Positions 12,936-25,400 of a DNA stretch of 64,000 nucleotides are shown here, piece after piece. The position numbers and the translations under genes were made by a program. Under the pieces are notes generated by a model, which was given only the letters and a program-made list of their open reading frames with translations, had not been told where the DNA came from and did no database searches. Numbering within the stretch: position 1 is the stretch's first letter; each line of letters begins with the position of its first letter. Source of the DNA: Hypomesus transpacificus (lineage: Eukaryota > Chordata > Actinopteri > Osmeriformes > Osmeridae); assembly GCF_021917145.1 (NCBI RefSeq), contig NC_061074.1, forward strand, positions 10,573,186-10,637,185. The letters are read 5' to 3'.

Positions 12936-15440
12936 ATAGGGCAATTCAAGACAGTGAGACAAGTAGTGACTCATCTTCCTGATTTCCCACATGTACTGTG
13001 TGAGGTCTATCGATTAGAGTGACAGAGCCCTCGTCACATGTCAACATGACACATCCACTTGTATTGCATCTAGATACTTTCAGGACTGAGTTTCTGGAAG
13101 TTGACGGTTTCTAATGCTTTGGAGACACAGCAAAACAAAATTGTCAGCATACTGTAGCAGATTTTGCCTTGTCACTGGGCCTAAAGTAAATGTGCATACA
13201 ATGGCGACAACCCTGTATGGCAGTAAAGATTCAACAACCCTGCACTATTTTCATTTTAATCAGCTATGATACTGTAAATTGATCCTGTTTTCTGAACACA
13301 CAAACTAAATCTGGATCCATCTAAACAAACGGGCTAATCCGCCTCCATTGTACTCAGACTTCAAGTGGAGAGGGAATTAGAGAATTAGAAGGCCCGCTGG
13401 GTTCTCTCAGTGGCTGCCTGACACCAACTCGTCCTTGGCACAGACATGGGTTCTGGTACCAAGCTAACTGCTGCTGCACTGCAGGCTTACTCACCAGGCC
13501 GGTGTTTCTGTGTTTGTGTGTGTATGTGTGTGTGTGTAAATTGTTTGGCCAGAGAGTACAATACCTTCATTCATTCCACCCTGTTAAAGCCCATCCTGGT
13601 AGTCTGAGGTCAAGAGGAGCTCTGTGATTCCCCTGGACAATAGCCCCTGGACACAGCAAGATAATTGTGGTCGGAATGACATCACATACAGTAACACTTG
13701 TTTCAAAGAACATTTTGTGGAGAAATGAAGTTGAAGAGATTCATTTAGGGTGAAGGAGAGATAGAGAGGGAGTCGGTGACAAGAGTTAGTGAATGAATAA
13801 GTGAGTCCAACCTCTTTTACAACCGGCATGTATTCATTGTCTTTTGCGTAAGAGCCATATTCATTTTCCACTTCAACTGCTATAATTGTCCCACCATTGG
13901 AGTACTGCAATTGAAATAGCAAATCAAAGTGTTCGTTCCAGAGCATCAGCATTTTTCTCAATCCCACTTAACAATATCAATCTTTATTTAATCTTTGTAT
14001 AAGAGTTTAGATAAAACACAGTCTGTGATTTCTCTGTGATCACTTGAAATATGTATAAAACAGGATAAAGGTTTCATCTCATCTTGACACATGGTGTACT
14101 GTACCTGATATGGCACAAGTCTAGGAACCAGCTGATCAAAGAAGCAGCTGACAGGATCGGTGAACTGTGGATAAGTTCATCTCAACTTCATGTTCTCATC
14201 ACGCAAATAAATATTCCAGCAACATAATGACACTGATCGTACTGTCCACCTTCTGTGCTGCAATGTAGGCCAAAAATTCTTGAGGGGAAAAATCCTTTAA
14301 AGACTATTATCAGAATCACATAATGGTATATTATTATTATCATCATCACCATTATCAAATTCTCATGACTTCCTGATTTCTCTGATTGCAAAATGATGAT
14401 TTTCTACCTCCTTTTGTAGCTTTCCACTGTGCTGGGTGTTGATAATATGAAGATAACTATCAAAAAACAACATGACGCATCAGCGTTCGTTTATCAGAAA
14501 TTTAAAATAGCAGAGATTAAAGTGATTACGGGGAAAATTAAGATGCAGACAGCATCCCGGTATGCCGCTAAGCTTAATGTCTTTGCTGTATACAATGTTG
14601 AGTTGCTTCATGATTTGAGTTTCTGTGAGGGCTGCATCTGCAAGGAGTTATCACTAACCTGGGCAGCTCTCCTAAATCCATGATGACCCAAAGCCACAGT
14701 TTTGCTGCCAGGCTGATGTATGCTCTGAAAACACACAGAGATTCAGGCAAAATTCAGGGAACACGTCCAAACAGCTTCATATCACTGTCTGAAAGTGTCG
14801 CCCCTTCTTACTCTAAATCCAGCTGGTCCTGGAAGTTGAAGACTCCTCTATCGGGTTCATGCAGGTTCCATGGTACATATGTGGTGAGTGCGTTGACCCC
14901 ACAGGCCTTCATCTTCAGCAGCCGGTCCCCCCAGTAGGCCCTGGGCACACGGAAGTAGTGGATGGAGCCTCCCAGGATGTGGAAGGGCTCTCCCTCCAGA
15001 GTGACCTGGGAAGAGTTGGCCCTCAGACCCTCTGTGCGGCTCATTCTCTTCACTGCTGCAGGATGTGTGGGAAAACGTTAGTTTTGTTATTACTGAGAAT
15101 ATTACCATGAAAACAATAGTCACACATTGCTTTACGAAGAACATACATTTAAAGTAGTCACGTTTCAAAAACCAAAACACTGGTAAAAATTCAACTGGCT
15201 CCAACCACAGACTGAAGTAGAAGAATAAATCGTAAAAAATGTTTGGATATGGTAATTCCATGAAATTCACTGTAGTCATAAAGTAGGTTGTGCCACTGCA
15301 AAATGTAAAATCTAACAGTTACGTCTCTAGGCTACATGAATGTCCAGTTCAAGGGGGTAGGTGAAAGTTTATAATAACCACAGCTATCTTCAGCATTCCA
15401 TATGCTCCTCAACCACTTTAAGTCTTCTTTAAGTATGCGT

Positions 15441-15528
15441 AATACCTTACGTGAGTTAGTATTATACTATTCTTTATTTTGTTAATTAGCAATCACTTGA
15501 GGAACACTTGCAACTCACGTAAGGTATT
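15441..15528. repeat. Perfect 17-bp inverted repeat in the head-to-head intergenic region
   Basis: AATACCTTACGTGAGTT at 15441-15457 is exactly mirrored at 15512-15528, leaving a 54-bp loop. A 15-bp direct repeat, ACTTGAGGAACACTT, lies at about 15494-15508 and 15529-15543. The structure sits between the divergent galactosidase genes. It could be the remains of a small transposon or a regulatory palindrome; nothing else identifies it. Confidence 0.75.
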
Positions 15529-15956
15529 ACTTGAGGAACACTTAAACTTGTCAAGTGCAAACTCTTCACGAACGTCGGGACAACAACAACGTTGAAAACT
15601 GCTCACGACTAATTCCACACCTATTCCTATCCCGGATTATTGGCTATAATCGTATATATTAATCCGAGAACAAATTAAACAGAGAATGGCATAGCGTCGT
15701 TAGAGGACAGAGGGAATACCAAAGTTTTTACTGTTTTCACCCAGCTAGTGTAATGTCACCTTGGTGTTGAAGTAGGGTATTCTATCCGATTTAGTGTAGC
15801 TAAAACACAGTAGCCTACACAACCGCTACATCAAGACACAAAGGCGGTTACATCCACTTTGTAACGTAAGAATGTAGTACAAGATTAGATCGTGCTGGGC
15901 GTTTTTTCCCAGCTGCATGCTGTTTTTCCAAATGTAAATATTTATTTGAATAGTAA

Positions 15957-15969
15957 CCACTAGGGGGCA
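15957..15969 (+). promoter_or_regulatory. Candidate CTCF binding site
   Basis: CCACTAGGGGGCA fits the vertebrate CTCF core (CCASYAGRKGGCR) at every position. It lies between the divergently oriented galactosidase pseudogene and its live paralogue, where an insulator or promoter-anchored site would be plausible. Motif match only; occupancy is unknown. Confidence 0.55.
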
Positions 15970-16711
15970 ACAAACTGTCAGTGCAATTAATCAAATTTTT
16001 AAGACACTCACTGTGAGTTAAACGAAATATAAAGGTACAATAGGCTCATACTGATTTGCCAGTATCTAACTAATAACAATCTCTATTTTTTTTGTATATA
16101 AACTGACTTTGTCCAGTGTCAATCAGCCCATGTCTCTGTCCAGTTGTTTCCCCTCTTTCTGTCATGCATTGGACTGCCTCAACCACTGTCTCATCACAAA
16201 ACAAACAGCACTATATTTGTTTTCTGATACAACAATGGTTCCCCTTGTTTCTGCTATTCTAGACCTTACTACGTACAGCTCTCCCTACGTTTAAGTTGTC
16301 AGTGCCAGCACAGCTTCAACCTTAACAGTAGTTTGTCTGTTGGCAGTTTTCAAAACCTTTTTCTCTGTAAAACTATTCAGATGGATTATTCATTTTAGCA
16401 AGATCATCCGTGGTAAGTTACCCCCAAGTTTTATGTTCATATCGTTTATATTCTTGTCTCAGCAGTTTGGTCAATATTGTATGAGCTTATGTCACACTGA
16501 AAGGATATATTCTGAGTCAGTTGACTCCTGTAGCTTTGATATATGTAAGGATGCTTCAGATGATATGATACAGTACATATAATTCTTAACACAGCCTTGA
16601 TACATTTCATACAGCGTCATAAATATTATCAGTAAAACTCAGGTAATATACATCCATTTTAGTTGTTAGAAGTATAGTTGTATTTTATTTTTTACTTAGT
16701 TTCTCCCCCAG

Positions 16712-19700
16712 ACATCCAGCAGCAGTGAAGAGAATGAGCCGCACAGAGGGTCTGAGGGCCAACTCTTCCCAGTTCACTCTGGAGGGAGAGCCCTTCCACA
16801 TCCTGGGAGGCTCTATCCACTACTTCCGTGTGCCCAGGGCCTACTGGGGGGACCGGCTGCTGAAAATGAGGGCCTGTGGGGTCAACACACTCACCACATA
16901 TGTCCCATGGAACCTGCATGAACCCGAGAGAGGAGTCTTCAACTTCCAGGACCAGCTGGATTTAGAGTAAGAAGGGGCGACACTTTCAGACAGTAATATG
17001 AAGCTGTTTGGTCGTGTTCCCTCCTGGACACGGCCTGAATCTCTGTGTGTTTTCAGGGCATACATCAGCCTGGCAGCAGAACTGGGGCTGTGGGTCATCC
17101 TGCGTCCAGGACCCTACATCTGTGCAGAGTGGGATTTAGGAGGGTTGCCCAGGTGAGAAGTTTCCATTGCCTACTTAAGTTCAAACTTAACTCTAAACTC
17201 AATTACATATATCACATTGTGTTGCACTAAGACTTAGTGTGTCTTCAGCTGGTTATTACGGGACAGAGACATGAGGTTGAGGACCACATACCCTGGTTTT
17301 ACAGAAGCAATGTGCTCCTACTTTGACAAACTCATCCCTATAGTCAAACCTCTGCTGGTGAGTGTACCAGTTTAATGCATACAAATGGCAACAGCCAATC
17401 AGAATATGAGAGCAAAGTTGAGTCGCCCAATGGTTACGTTCACAAGATCCTTCCTTGATAGCGGTTAATGTCTGTTGTTTGTCTTTTGTTAGTATGAAGA
17501 AGGAGGCCCCATCATTGCTGTTCAAGTGGAGAATGAGTATGGCTCGTATGCAAGGGATACAGACTACATGTCGTTCGTAAAAGAGGTGGGAAAACTCCTG
17601 TCACTCTTTATTTTGAAGATACTGCATACTGCACAGATAATATTTACAGGTTATCTATGACAGCTACCTCCAAAACACTGTTACCACTCTGTAGTTTGAG
17701 ATATTGTCCTTTGCAGACACTGCCAATTTTATCCCCACTGAGAAGCCAATGTAGTGTGCTGTTTTTCTCTCTCCACAATGCAGTGTTTTTTGCTGTGCAA
17801 ATTACCTACAGAAAATGATAAAACCAAAATGGTCTCCTCCTTGCCAGGCTTTGCTGTCCAGGGGGATCAATGAGCTGCTGCTGACTTCAGACAATCGGGA
17901 GGGATTGAAATGTGGAGGAGTAGAAGGAGGTATTGAATTTTCTATTTGATCATTTTTTGTTGCATGGATCCATTTGCCATTTAGTTTGACCTCTGTTAAA
18001 TGGTGTTACCTTGTGAAGTTGGTTGTTCATTTTACTCTCTTTCTTTAAAGCTCTCAAAACAATCAACCTCCAAAAGATATCCTATGGGGTTATTCAATAC
18101 TTGGCCAGTATGCAGGTGAGTAATTGTATAAAAACATATCCTTTATTTAGCTGACATATTTTGTTGACATGTGCAAAATGCAACTTGTGTAGTATATTTT
18201 CATAGTATTAATTGTTTTACCTTTAATACTTTTTGAAGCCTGATAAACCTCTGATGGTGATGGAGTACTGGTCAGGCTGGTTTGATGTCTGGGGTGAACC
18301 TCACCATATTTTTCACGCTGAAGGTATGTATGGCATGTGTCCATTTTGTTCCAACCATTTAACTCTTAGGTTTCCCAGACATGAATTAAGCCTATAGTCC
18401 TAAAGTAAGAGAAAAATTCAATGAAGATCTCAACTGAAAACGTTTTTAGACTAGTCTTACTCCATGCCTGGGAAACTGGGCCTAAAGGTATAAATCCAAT
18501 GTAACTTTCTTAGCATCAATCTAATCAAAGGACATCTGTTTAAAGTTGTCGCCATCGTGTCTCTGTTCAGTTTTTTGGTCTGTCTTTGGCAGACTTGCTG
18601 GATGTGGTGGATGAGATACTGAAAAGAGGTGTATCACTCAACCTGTACATGTTTCACGGTGGAACCAGCTTTGGGTTCATGAACGGAGCTGTAGATTTTG
18701 GCACCTACAAACCCCAGGTTGGCAGCTATGGTAGGTTGTATACTACATCCTCTGGCCCATTTCAGCATGGAAAACAAATGGTCTTTCTGAAATCGAAATC
18801 CAACCTTTGAATTGAACTTCAGATTACGATGCTCCGTTGTCCGAGTCTGGGGATTACACCAGAAAATACTATTTACTTAGGAAACTCTTCACCCAGTACT
18901 ACAGTGAGTGTCATTTACTGTCAGTTACATACACATGCATGGATGGAATTGTACACACATACAAAGACACACACACACTTACAGCTGTTTGTGTGTGTCA
19001 GATAATCAGCTTCCACCAGAGGTCCCCCCCCTTCAGGACAGGAGTGTCTACCAGCCTGCTGTCATCCTCCAGCACCTGTCCCTGTGGGAGAGCCTACAGT
19101 TCACTAAGGTCAGCTGCTGCCCATGTTGTGTGTGCTAAACCAACTTTGGCTTCTGGAACCATCTTTATTTGGTATTGAAACTGAACTGCATTTTTGCTTC
19201 TGGTTTAGCCGTACAGATCCGTGAAGCCAGTCAACATGGAGAACCTCCCAGTCCATAACGGGAACGGTCAGTCATACGGCTACACTCTATATGAGACCAC
19301 CATCACCAATGGAGGCTTTCTGAACTCCTGGAACAACGTCAGGGACAGAGCTCTGGTGAGGACACGGACACCTCTGTCTTGGCAGCATTAAATATGATTT
19401 GGTCATGATGGTAATGCCCACTGACAGTGGGGGACTTGGACTATTCATAATAGCCTAATATGTGTTCCAGGTGTTTTTGGATAGACATCTTGTTGGCATC
19501 CTAGACTACAAGACTGAGTCGTTTGCACTGCCTGATGGGAAGGTAGTGAGTTAGTGTGCTTGTGGACAGGCTCTAGGAGTACAGCTGGCTCCAACTTCCA
19601 GTTTTATCATCAATGTATTTTATATTTAAGGGGGCAAGAACATTGGCTCTACTAGTGGAAAACTGTGGGAGAGTGAATTATGGAAAAGCCCTTGATGAAC

Positions 19701-20706
19701 AGCGCAAAGGTACTTTTGTTCTTTGGAATAAAGCTTTGTGTTTTATTTGTTTCTCTTTAGTATGGAGAACTGATCAAATTCTTCTGCAAGGATTTACAGT
19801 TTGGCCTTGCTTCATGTTGTCACTTCAACGCTGCTGTATCTAAGAACACATTCTTCCGTTCTTCCTCCACATTCCTTTTGGTTTTCAGGTCTAGTGGGAG
19901 ACATTTTTTTGAACAACACTCCTCTTATGGGCTTCACAATGTACTGTTTGGACATGAAGCCAGGTTTCATAAACAAGTTGGTCTTTATTTACTTTTATCT
20001 AATAAAAGCAGATTTTAGCCGGTAGTTCATCTTTTATTACAGTTGCTCTCTAATGTTTCAGACTGATTGCAGGCCAATGGAACTCAGTTTCCCAGAGGGC
20101 CTCCTTTCCAGGGTTCTTCCAGGCCAGTCTGGATGTAGATGGCCCTCCCAGAGACACCTTCATAAGACTTCATGTGAGTGAAGCCAATGAGCTTATCTTT
20201 TTATGAGCATGCTTCCTGATCATACTGTATTCTTAGTTATTAGCATCTAATATCAATTAGATACACATAATTAGTTAAGGTTTTAAGAGAAACTCTGAAA
20301 CTTTGAATTCAGGAGGAATAGTTGTCACTCATTTCAGCGGGCCTCCACAGGGCTGGGGTAAAGGAGTGGTCTTTATCAACGGGCAGAATCTTGGACGGCA
20401 CTGGTCCATAGGGCCCCAGCAGTATTTGTATCTACCTGGACCTTGGCTCCAAAGTGGACATAACCAGGTACAGAATCCATTCAAAATAACTAATTTGATC
20501 AAATCTTGCAAGTAATGTCCCCGAAAAGCTGAGACGTCTACAAGAGCAGCATTGTATTGATTGATTTCAGTAAATTCTCATCCATTTTTGTTTAGATTGT
20601 CATCTTTGAAGAAAGCCGAGCTGGTGAGAAGATAATATTTGCTGAAAATCCCACTCATGGTAAAACTGTTGATGTTTACAAACACCTGTTTTGTTCACTG
20701 CTTTAA
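16712..20706 (+). CDS. Beta-galactosidase-1-like protein 2/3, GH35 family (5' end not found)
   Basis: Seventeen exons join in frame: 16712-16966, 17057-17152, 17249-17357, 17493-17585, 17848-17929, 18051-18115, 18239-18323, 18593-18730, 18823-18903, 19002-19108, 19209-19355, 19471-19542, 19631-19709, 19889-19976, 20062-20173, 20351-20467 and 20596-20706. They give 611 residues ending in TAA. Human GLB1L2 has about 636, so a short N-terminal signal/anchor exon is missing upstream; the first in-frame ATG here is 16734. GH35 landmarks are clear: G-G-S-I-H-Y-F-R in exon 1, [10 protein letters not shown] in exon 2, acid/base Glu of N-E-Y (17535-17537), nucleophile Glu of M-E-Y-W (18263-18265), F-H-G-G-T in exon 8 and F-I-N-G-Q-N-L-G-R in exon 16. 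Known GH35 members remove terminal beta-galactose in lysosomal or secretory compartments; the substrate of the L2/L3 branch is not settled. I see no inactivating change. GLB1L2 versus GLB1L3 cannot be decided here. Confidence 0.92.
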
Positions 20707-20775
20707 AATCGTTACTTTTGGAGCTTCATCATTGATGTGGAATACAGTAAAAAGTTTTTATAACAGTTGTTCCAA

Positions 20776-20785
20776 AATAAATAAA
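20776..20785 (+). terminator. Poly(A) signal of the live galactosidase gene
   Basis: Two overlapping AATAAA hexamers occur about 70 bp after the stop codon at 20704-20706. This is suitable for 3' end formation and supports the chosen last exon. Confidence 0.7.
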
Positions 20786-20829
20786 GTCAAAGACTTTCAC
20801 AATGGAGTATTCAACACATTCATCAAGCT

Positions 20830-22400
20830 AAGAAATTAGAAAAGGTACAATACAGAAGTGTTATGCTATTTCTAAATTAGGTATGTTTATATTCTTGACA
20901 TTCATACACAGGCCTATATTTAGGTTAGTCTTGTGTTACTTTTGTGTTTCTAATGAGCAAGAGTGAAAAAACTGTTCTAACAAAAGTTTTGGTAATTATT
21001 TAATTGAGGGGATAAAAGTTTTCAATTATTTTTTGTTTGATGCAATGTTTTACACATACTTCTGACATACTGGTAATAAAGCAACAAACTGTAAGATTGA
21101 AGTGTGATCTGGTTCCTTTTTTATTGCTGAGATTTCAAGAAGAAATCTTGAATCTAGACAAAGACAGTAGATGCTGGATAACTCTTGGTTGGCCCTTCAT
21201 AAACTCTGACACAGAAGTGAATTCCTAAATCTAGCCTATATATATGTATATATATATATATCGCTAGTCCTGCTTGTTGTTTCTTCTGGTTTTACTCTCC
21301 TGTTTCTTATCCTTCAGATTGTTTCGGATGCGACACTAAACGGATGGTTCAACTCGAACAAGAGATTGCTACTATTCACTATATTTCAGATAAACCTGTC
21401 ACCCATTGCGGTTCCAACTGATTGTCAGTGTAGATCTGAACACACAATAGCCAAAGAGAGATAAGAAGCACTGTCAACTGTTCAATGCCAGACTTTGTTT
21501 GACTTTGGTGGTATATTATATAATTTGTCTCTTTAGATTTTGAGAACCGATACAAATTCAGGCCTCCGGTGCATCTGCACCAATGCATCTGCCCAGGCAG
21601 ATAGATATGTATAACCATGTTGAATGTCTGTTTACACTCTTAATTTCTTCTAGAAATTACACTGTTTATATGTTTTACTTTTACATGCCTATTTTTTCTG
21701 TATTATAGTATACTTGGGTTTACACCTCAGGCCTCAATAATTCACCATACCAGGGACACTTGAGAGGCTATAACTTTAAATGGACCATTCGAAACAGAAC
21801 CTACTGTAGCAAAACCCATATATTTATCTCTTTTTTTGTTTGTGTTATGCAGTCGATGATTGTATTGTGGATGATTAAGTTTGCCAACTTCACTGGCAGT
21901 TCGAAAACATTTTTTTGTTTTTTTTTTACAGTCAAGGTAGGCTACTGTAAGATGTATGTGCTGCAAATATAACTAATTAGCCTAGTCCCTTATGATGTTA
22001 CTTATAAAAATAAAAATAAAGGTTTGCCCTGCAAAAATGATCTTGCAAGCACGCCCCCAGTTGCATACGGGATATCTATTGGATAGTTCGCCTGTACGTC
22101 ACAGAGTACATTTTCCTTATTCACAAAGACCCGGTAGTAGCAGAGTACGTCGTATTAGCCATAGGGTTCATGTTGTTGCGACATCTACGGAACTTCAGTG
22201 ACAGCGGCAAGAAGACCGTGTATCGGTCATTTCAAGTTTTAAGAGTCTGTTCAGTCTGCATTTCTCCAGATTGTGAATGGCCTGTTTTTGTAGTTAAAGC
22301 GTACATTTCAAGATTTCTAGGATTTATGGACGTAATGCTTAGCCTATAGATTGAGCCGTAGGGCTGTCTGTTCGATCAGTGAAAACGCCTGCAGCGAGAA
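20830..22400. other. Intergenic, galactosidase to ilvbl
   Basis: No exon recognised. It holds a TA-rich microsatellite near 21237-21262 and AT-rich sequence, rising to more mixed composition at about 22050-22480. That last part would be the ilvbl promoter and 5' UTR. Confidence 0.5.
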
Positions 22401-22489
22401 GCCTTGGCTAGAGTCTAGACAACCCCATTGTAGCCTAAATAACTTTATTGTAAAAGCTAGTAAATTTACGTCTTTATTGCAACTGTGAA

Positions 22490-25400
22490 ATGGATCTATT
22501 GAGCGACGTTGGCACCCTTATAGGGTGTTCTATAGGTTTTGCCATTGGAAGTCTGATATTAGCTACATACAAACTTGGCTTGCTGTACCAGTTGATACAC
22601 AAGGTGAGTCATTTCATATCAACACATTGCTTTGGAGTTTCCGGTTTTAGTACGAAAACTGTATCGAACCAGAGTCCATGTAGGCTATTGTCCCCTGCCT
22701 GGCTTCACCTAACAAGGTGAACGGTAACCAGGTGCAGCAGGAGCAGTTTCATGTAACACGAGAATAGGTAAACTTTGAACTGTCTTTTGCATATCTAACA
22801 CAAAGGCCAAGACAAAACTGCAGGTCAAGTACTAGAATGTCAGTGTGTATGGAAAGATCAATGCCAAAAGTGTTGCAAAATCAGCTGGAGATGCTAAAAT
22901 GCTAGATAACTTCAATGAGCCTTGCCCTTTCCTCTAAATGTTTAGTGTTATAACCTTCAACAAAGAAACATATTATATTTAAGTCAGAAAGTGAATTTAG
23001 ATTCACATCAGACAGTTGAGTCATTCAGTGAAATTCTAATATTATCCGCTGCACACTCGCAAAAATATTGAAGGAAATTGACCTAACCTCTGTTGCAAAT
23101 CCACCTTTTCTTTCCCTCAGACTGAGACAAAGAGCCCACGTCATGGAGGAGAGAGTGTGGCTGAGGTTCTGCGTGCCCACGGCGTCAAATTTGTCTTCAC
23201 CCTAGTTGGGGGACACATTTCTCCCATCCTGGTGGCCTGTGAGAAACTGGGCATCCGCATCGTGGACACCCGGCACGAAGCCACCGCCGTCTTTGCCGCA
23301 GACGCTGTGGCCAGGCTCTCTGGTAAAGACGGTAGCTCTCTATATGCTGTTGGTTCATGGCGCTCTCCCGGTCGCTTCCTTAAGCTCCTACTGTTGTGTT
23401 GATTGTCTTTCCCAGGCACTGTGGGCATCGCTGTTGTGACTGCAGGTCCAGGTCTCACAAACACAGTTACAGCAGTGAAGAATGCCCAGATGGCCGAGTC
23501 TCCCCTGCTGCTAATGGGTGGAGCTGCTGGTACTCTGCTCCAGGTTCGTTTAATTCCTCGTACTTACGGAATACTCTAGGATGGCCCTAGCATACTATAT
23601 AACTATATACCGAGAAGTAAGTCATTAGTACATACTGCTCCAGGGGGTTGTTTTGTTGGAGAGCATTCTCATATCCAACACTCCCTGCTGCCTGCTTATA
23701 ATATCGAGGGGTTGTTGTTGTGCAGGGCAGAGGAGCGCTGCAGGACATCGACCAGATGTCTCTCTTCAAGCCGCTGTGTAAGTTCTGCGCCTCCGTCAGA
23801 ACTGTGAGGGAGATCATCCCCACTGTGCGCAAGGCCCTGGCTATCGCTCAGTCAGGAACCCCTGGTCCTGTCTTCATAGAGTTTCCCATTGACACTCTTT
23901 ACCCCTTCCACCTGGTCTCCAAGGAATTTGGAGTCAAAAATCCGCCCAAAGGGCTGATGGGAAAAGTAGTCACATGGTGAGTTTGGAGATGGGATTGGTT
24001 GGTTATGCTGAAGAAAGTTTGGTCTCCACTAGACCTGTGTGACTGTCAGTTTATGTTCTGGGTTTATAACCAGCTGATTAGAGAGTTAACAAACACCTCA
24101 ACATCAAAATGACCAGGACAGGCACACAATGGTACTTGCAAAGTGTCTCTAAGGCATGAAGGTCGGAGGACAGAATTGATAGTAGAAAGGGAAAAACAAA
24201 GATAACACGGACATGTGACATCAAAACACAATATAGGTTTCAGTAGGAACACATATTGTATATATGAATGACTAGATAGAACATATGAACAGATGAGGCT
24301 TATCTACTGATTGTGATTAAGACCATACATTTAGATGAATTTTGCCCAACATATTGTACACAGACATGAATATCCCAGTGTTACCAACACTGAAGCCTGT
24401 CTTACTGCATACTATGTACTGTACTATATTACTGATGATAGCAACATACTGTTTGATTTCCTTTGAAAGGTATCTTCAAAACCATTTGATGAACCTGTTT
24501 GCCGGGGCCTGGGAAAAGAGAGATGTTTCCCCACTTCCTGTTCACATCCCACAGGCCACAGACGACCAGGTAAATGGGATCCTTCCCTGAGACCCGCGTC
24601 TCACAGGGCTATGAGGCCGCTCCATACGTTAGGGTCAAACAGACACACATGGTACTTCCATGTGTCGCTACACAGTTATTCGATTGACTTTCAATCATTC
24701 GGGCTAGGCGGCAGCAGCAGGAGAGGATAGGGGATCGTGTATTCTGTGGGTTTCTCGTGGCACATCCTCTTTTATAACCTGGCCAGGTCCAGAAGTGTGT
24801 CGAGCTCGTGAGCAGAGCTAAGAAACCTGTTATTCTGCTGGGGAGTCAAGCAACACTGCCTCCAACACCTGCCAGTGATATAAGGTATTTACTACAGGAC
24901 AAATACAATGGACTCCGTAACACCTTATCCACTCAGCACACAGTCTCTTTGAGTGGGTGGTTTACTCTGTTCCAGGAAGGCTCTGGAGGACCTTGGTATC
25001 CCGTGCTTCCTGGGTGGCATGTCCCGGGGCATGCTGGGAAGGGACAGTCCCATCCACATCAGACAGAACAGACGGGATGCCCTGAAGGATGCAGATCTTG
25101 TGCTGCTGGCAGGTGAGACAGACTTACTCACTTACATGCACTCCCAAAGTCTATTGCATTGAATTCACTACAACCCCTGGGCTGGGTTATGATAGTGGCG
25201 AAGTAAAAGTTAGGAATTACATGTTTGTGTATCATGCACACAGTGAAGAACTGATTTATAGGCCCTTGGTGTGGGTAGGTTTACAAGGGAGTTTCTGTTT
25301 GTGTGTTGCAGGTACTGTATGCGACTTCAGATTGAGCTATGGCAGAGTTCTTAACAGGCGCAGCAAGATCATCGCTGTCAACAGAGACAAGACCCAACTA

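Larger units (their letters stand above)
4656..15055 (-). pseudogene. Beta-galactosidase-1-like (GLB1L2/3-type) pseudogene, 17 exon remnants
   Basis: All 17 exons of the plus-strand paralogue have a counterpart in order: 15055-14812, 14724-14659, ~14190-14105, 13904-13812, 13646-13565, 13116-~13052, 12615-12532, 10986-10848, 10288-10208, 7126-7017, 6663-6528, 6412-6341, 5927-5859, 5756-5670, 5393-5282, 5133-5017 and 4742-4656. Damage is extensive. In-frame stops lie in exon 3 (14179-14177), exon 5 (13586-13584), exon 6 (13072-13070), exon 7 (12579-12577), exon 8 (10875-10873) and exon 16 (5130-5128). Deletions of 11 bp (exon 11), 10 bp (exon 13) and 1 bp (exon 14) shift the frame. Exon 2 has lost 30 bp covering the conserved R-P-G-P-Y-I-C stretch. 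The exon 3 acceptor AG has become TG. The acid/base Asn-Glu in exon 4 and the nucleophile Glu in exon 7 are still readable. The relic cannot encode an active GH35 enzyme. Parts remain nearly identical to the live copy. Confidence 0.93.

Noticed and set aside
15957-16700. Possibility that the two galactosidase genes share one functional bidirectional promoter
   Set aside because: The minus-strand partner is a pseudogene, no CpG-rich core is visible, and the true first exons are unknown.
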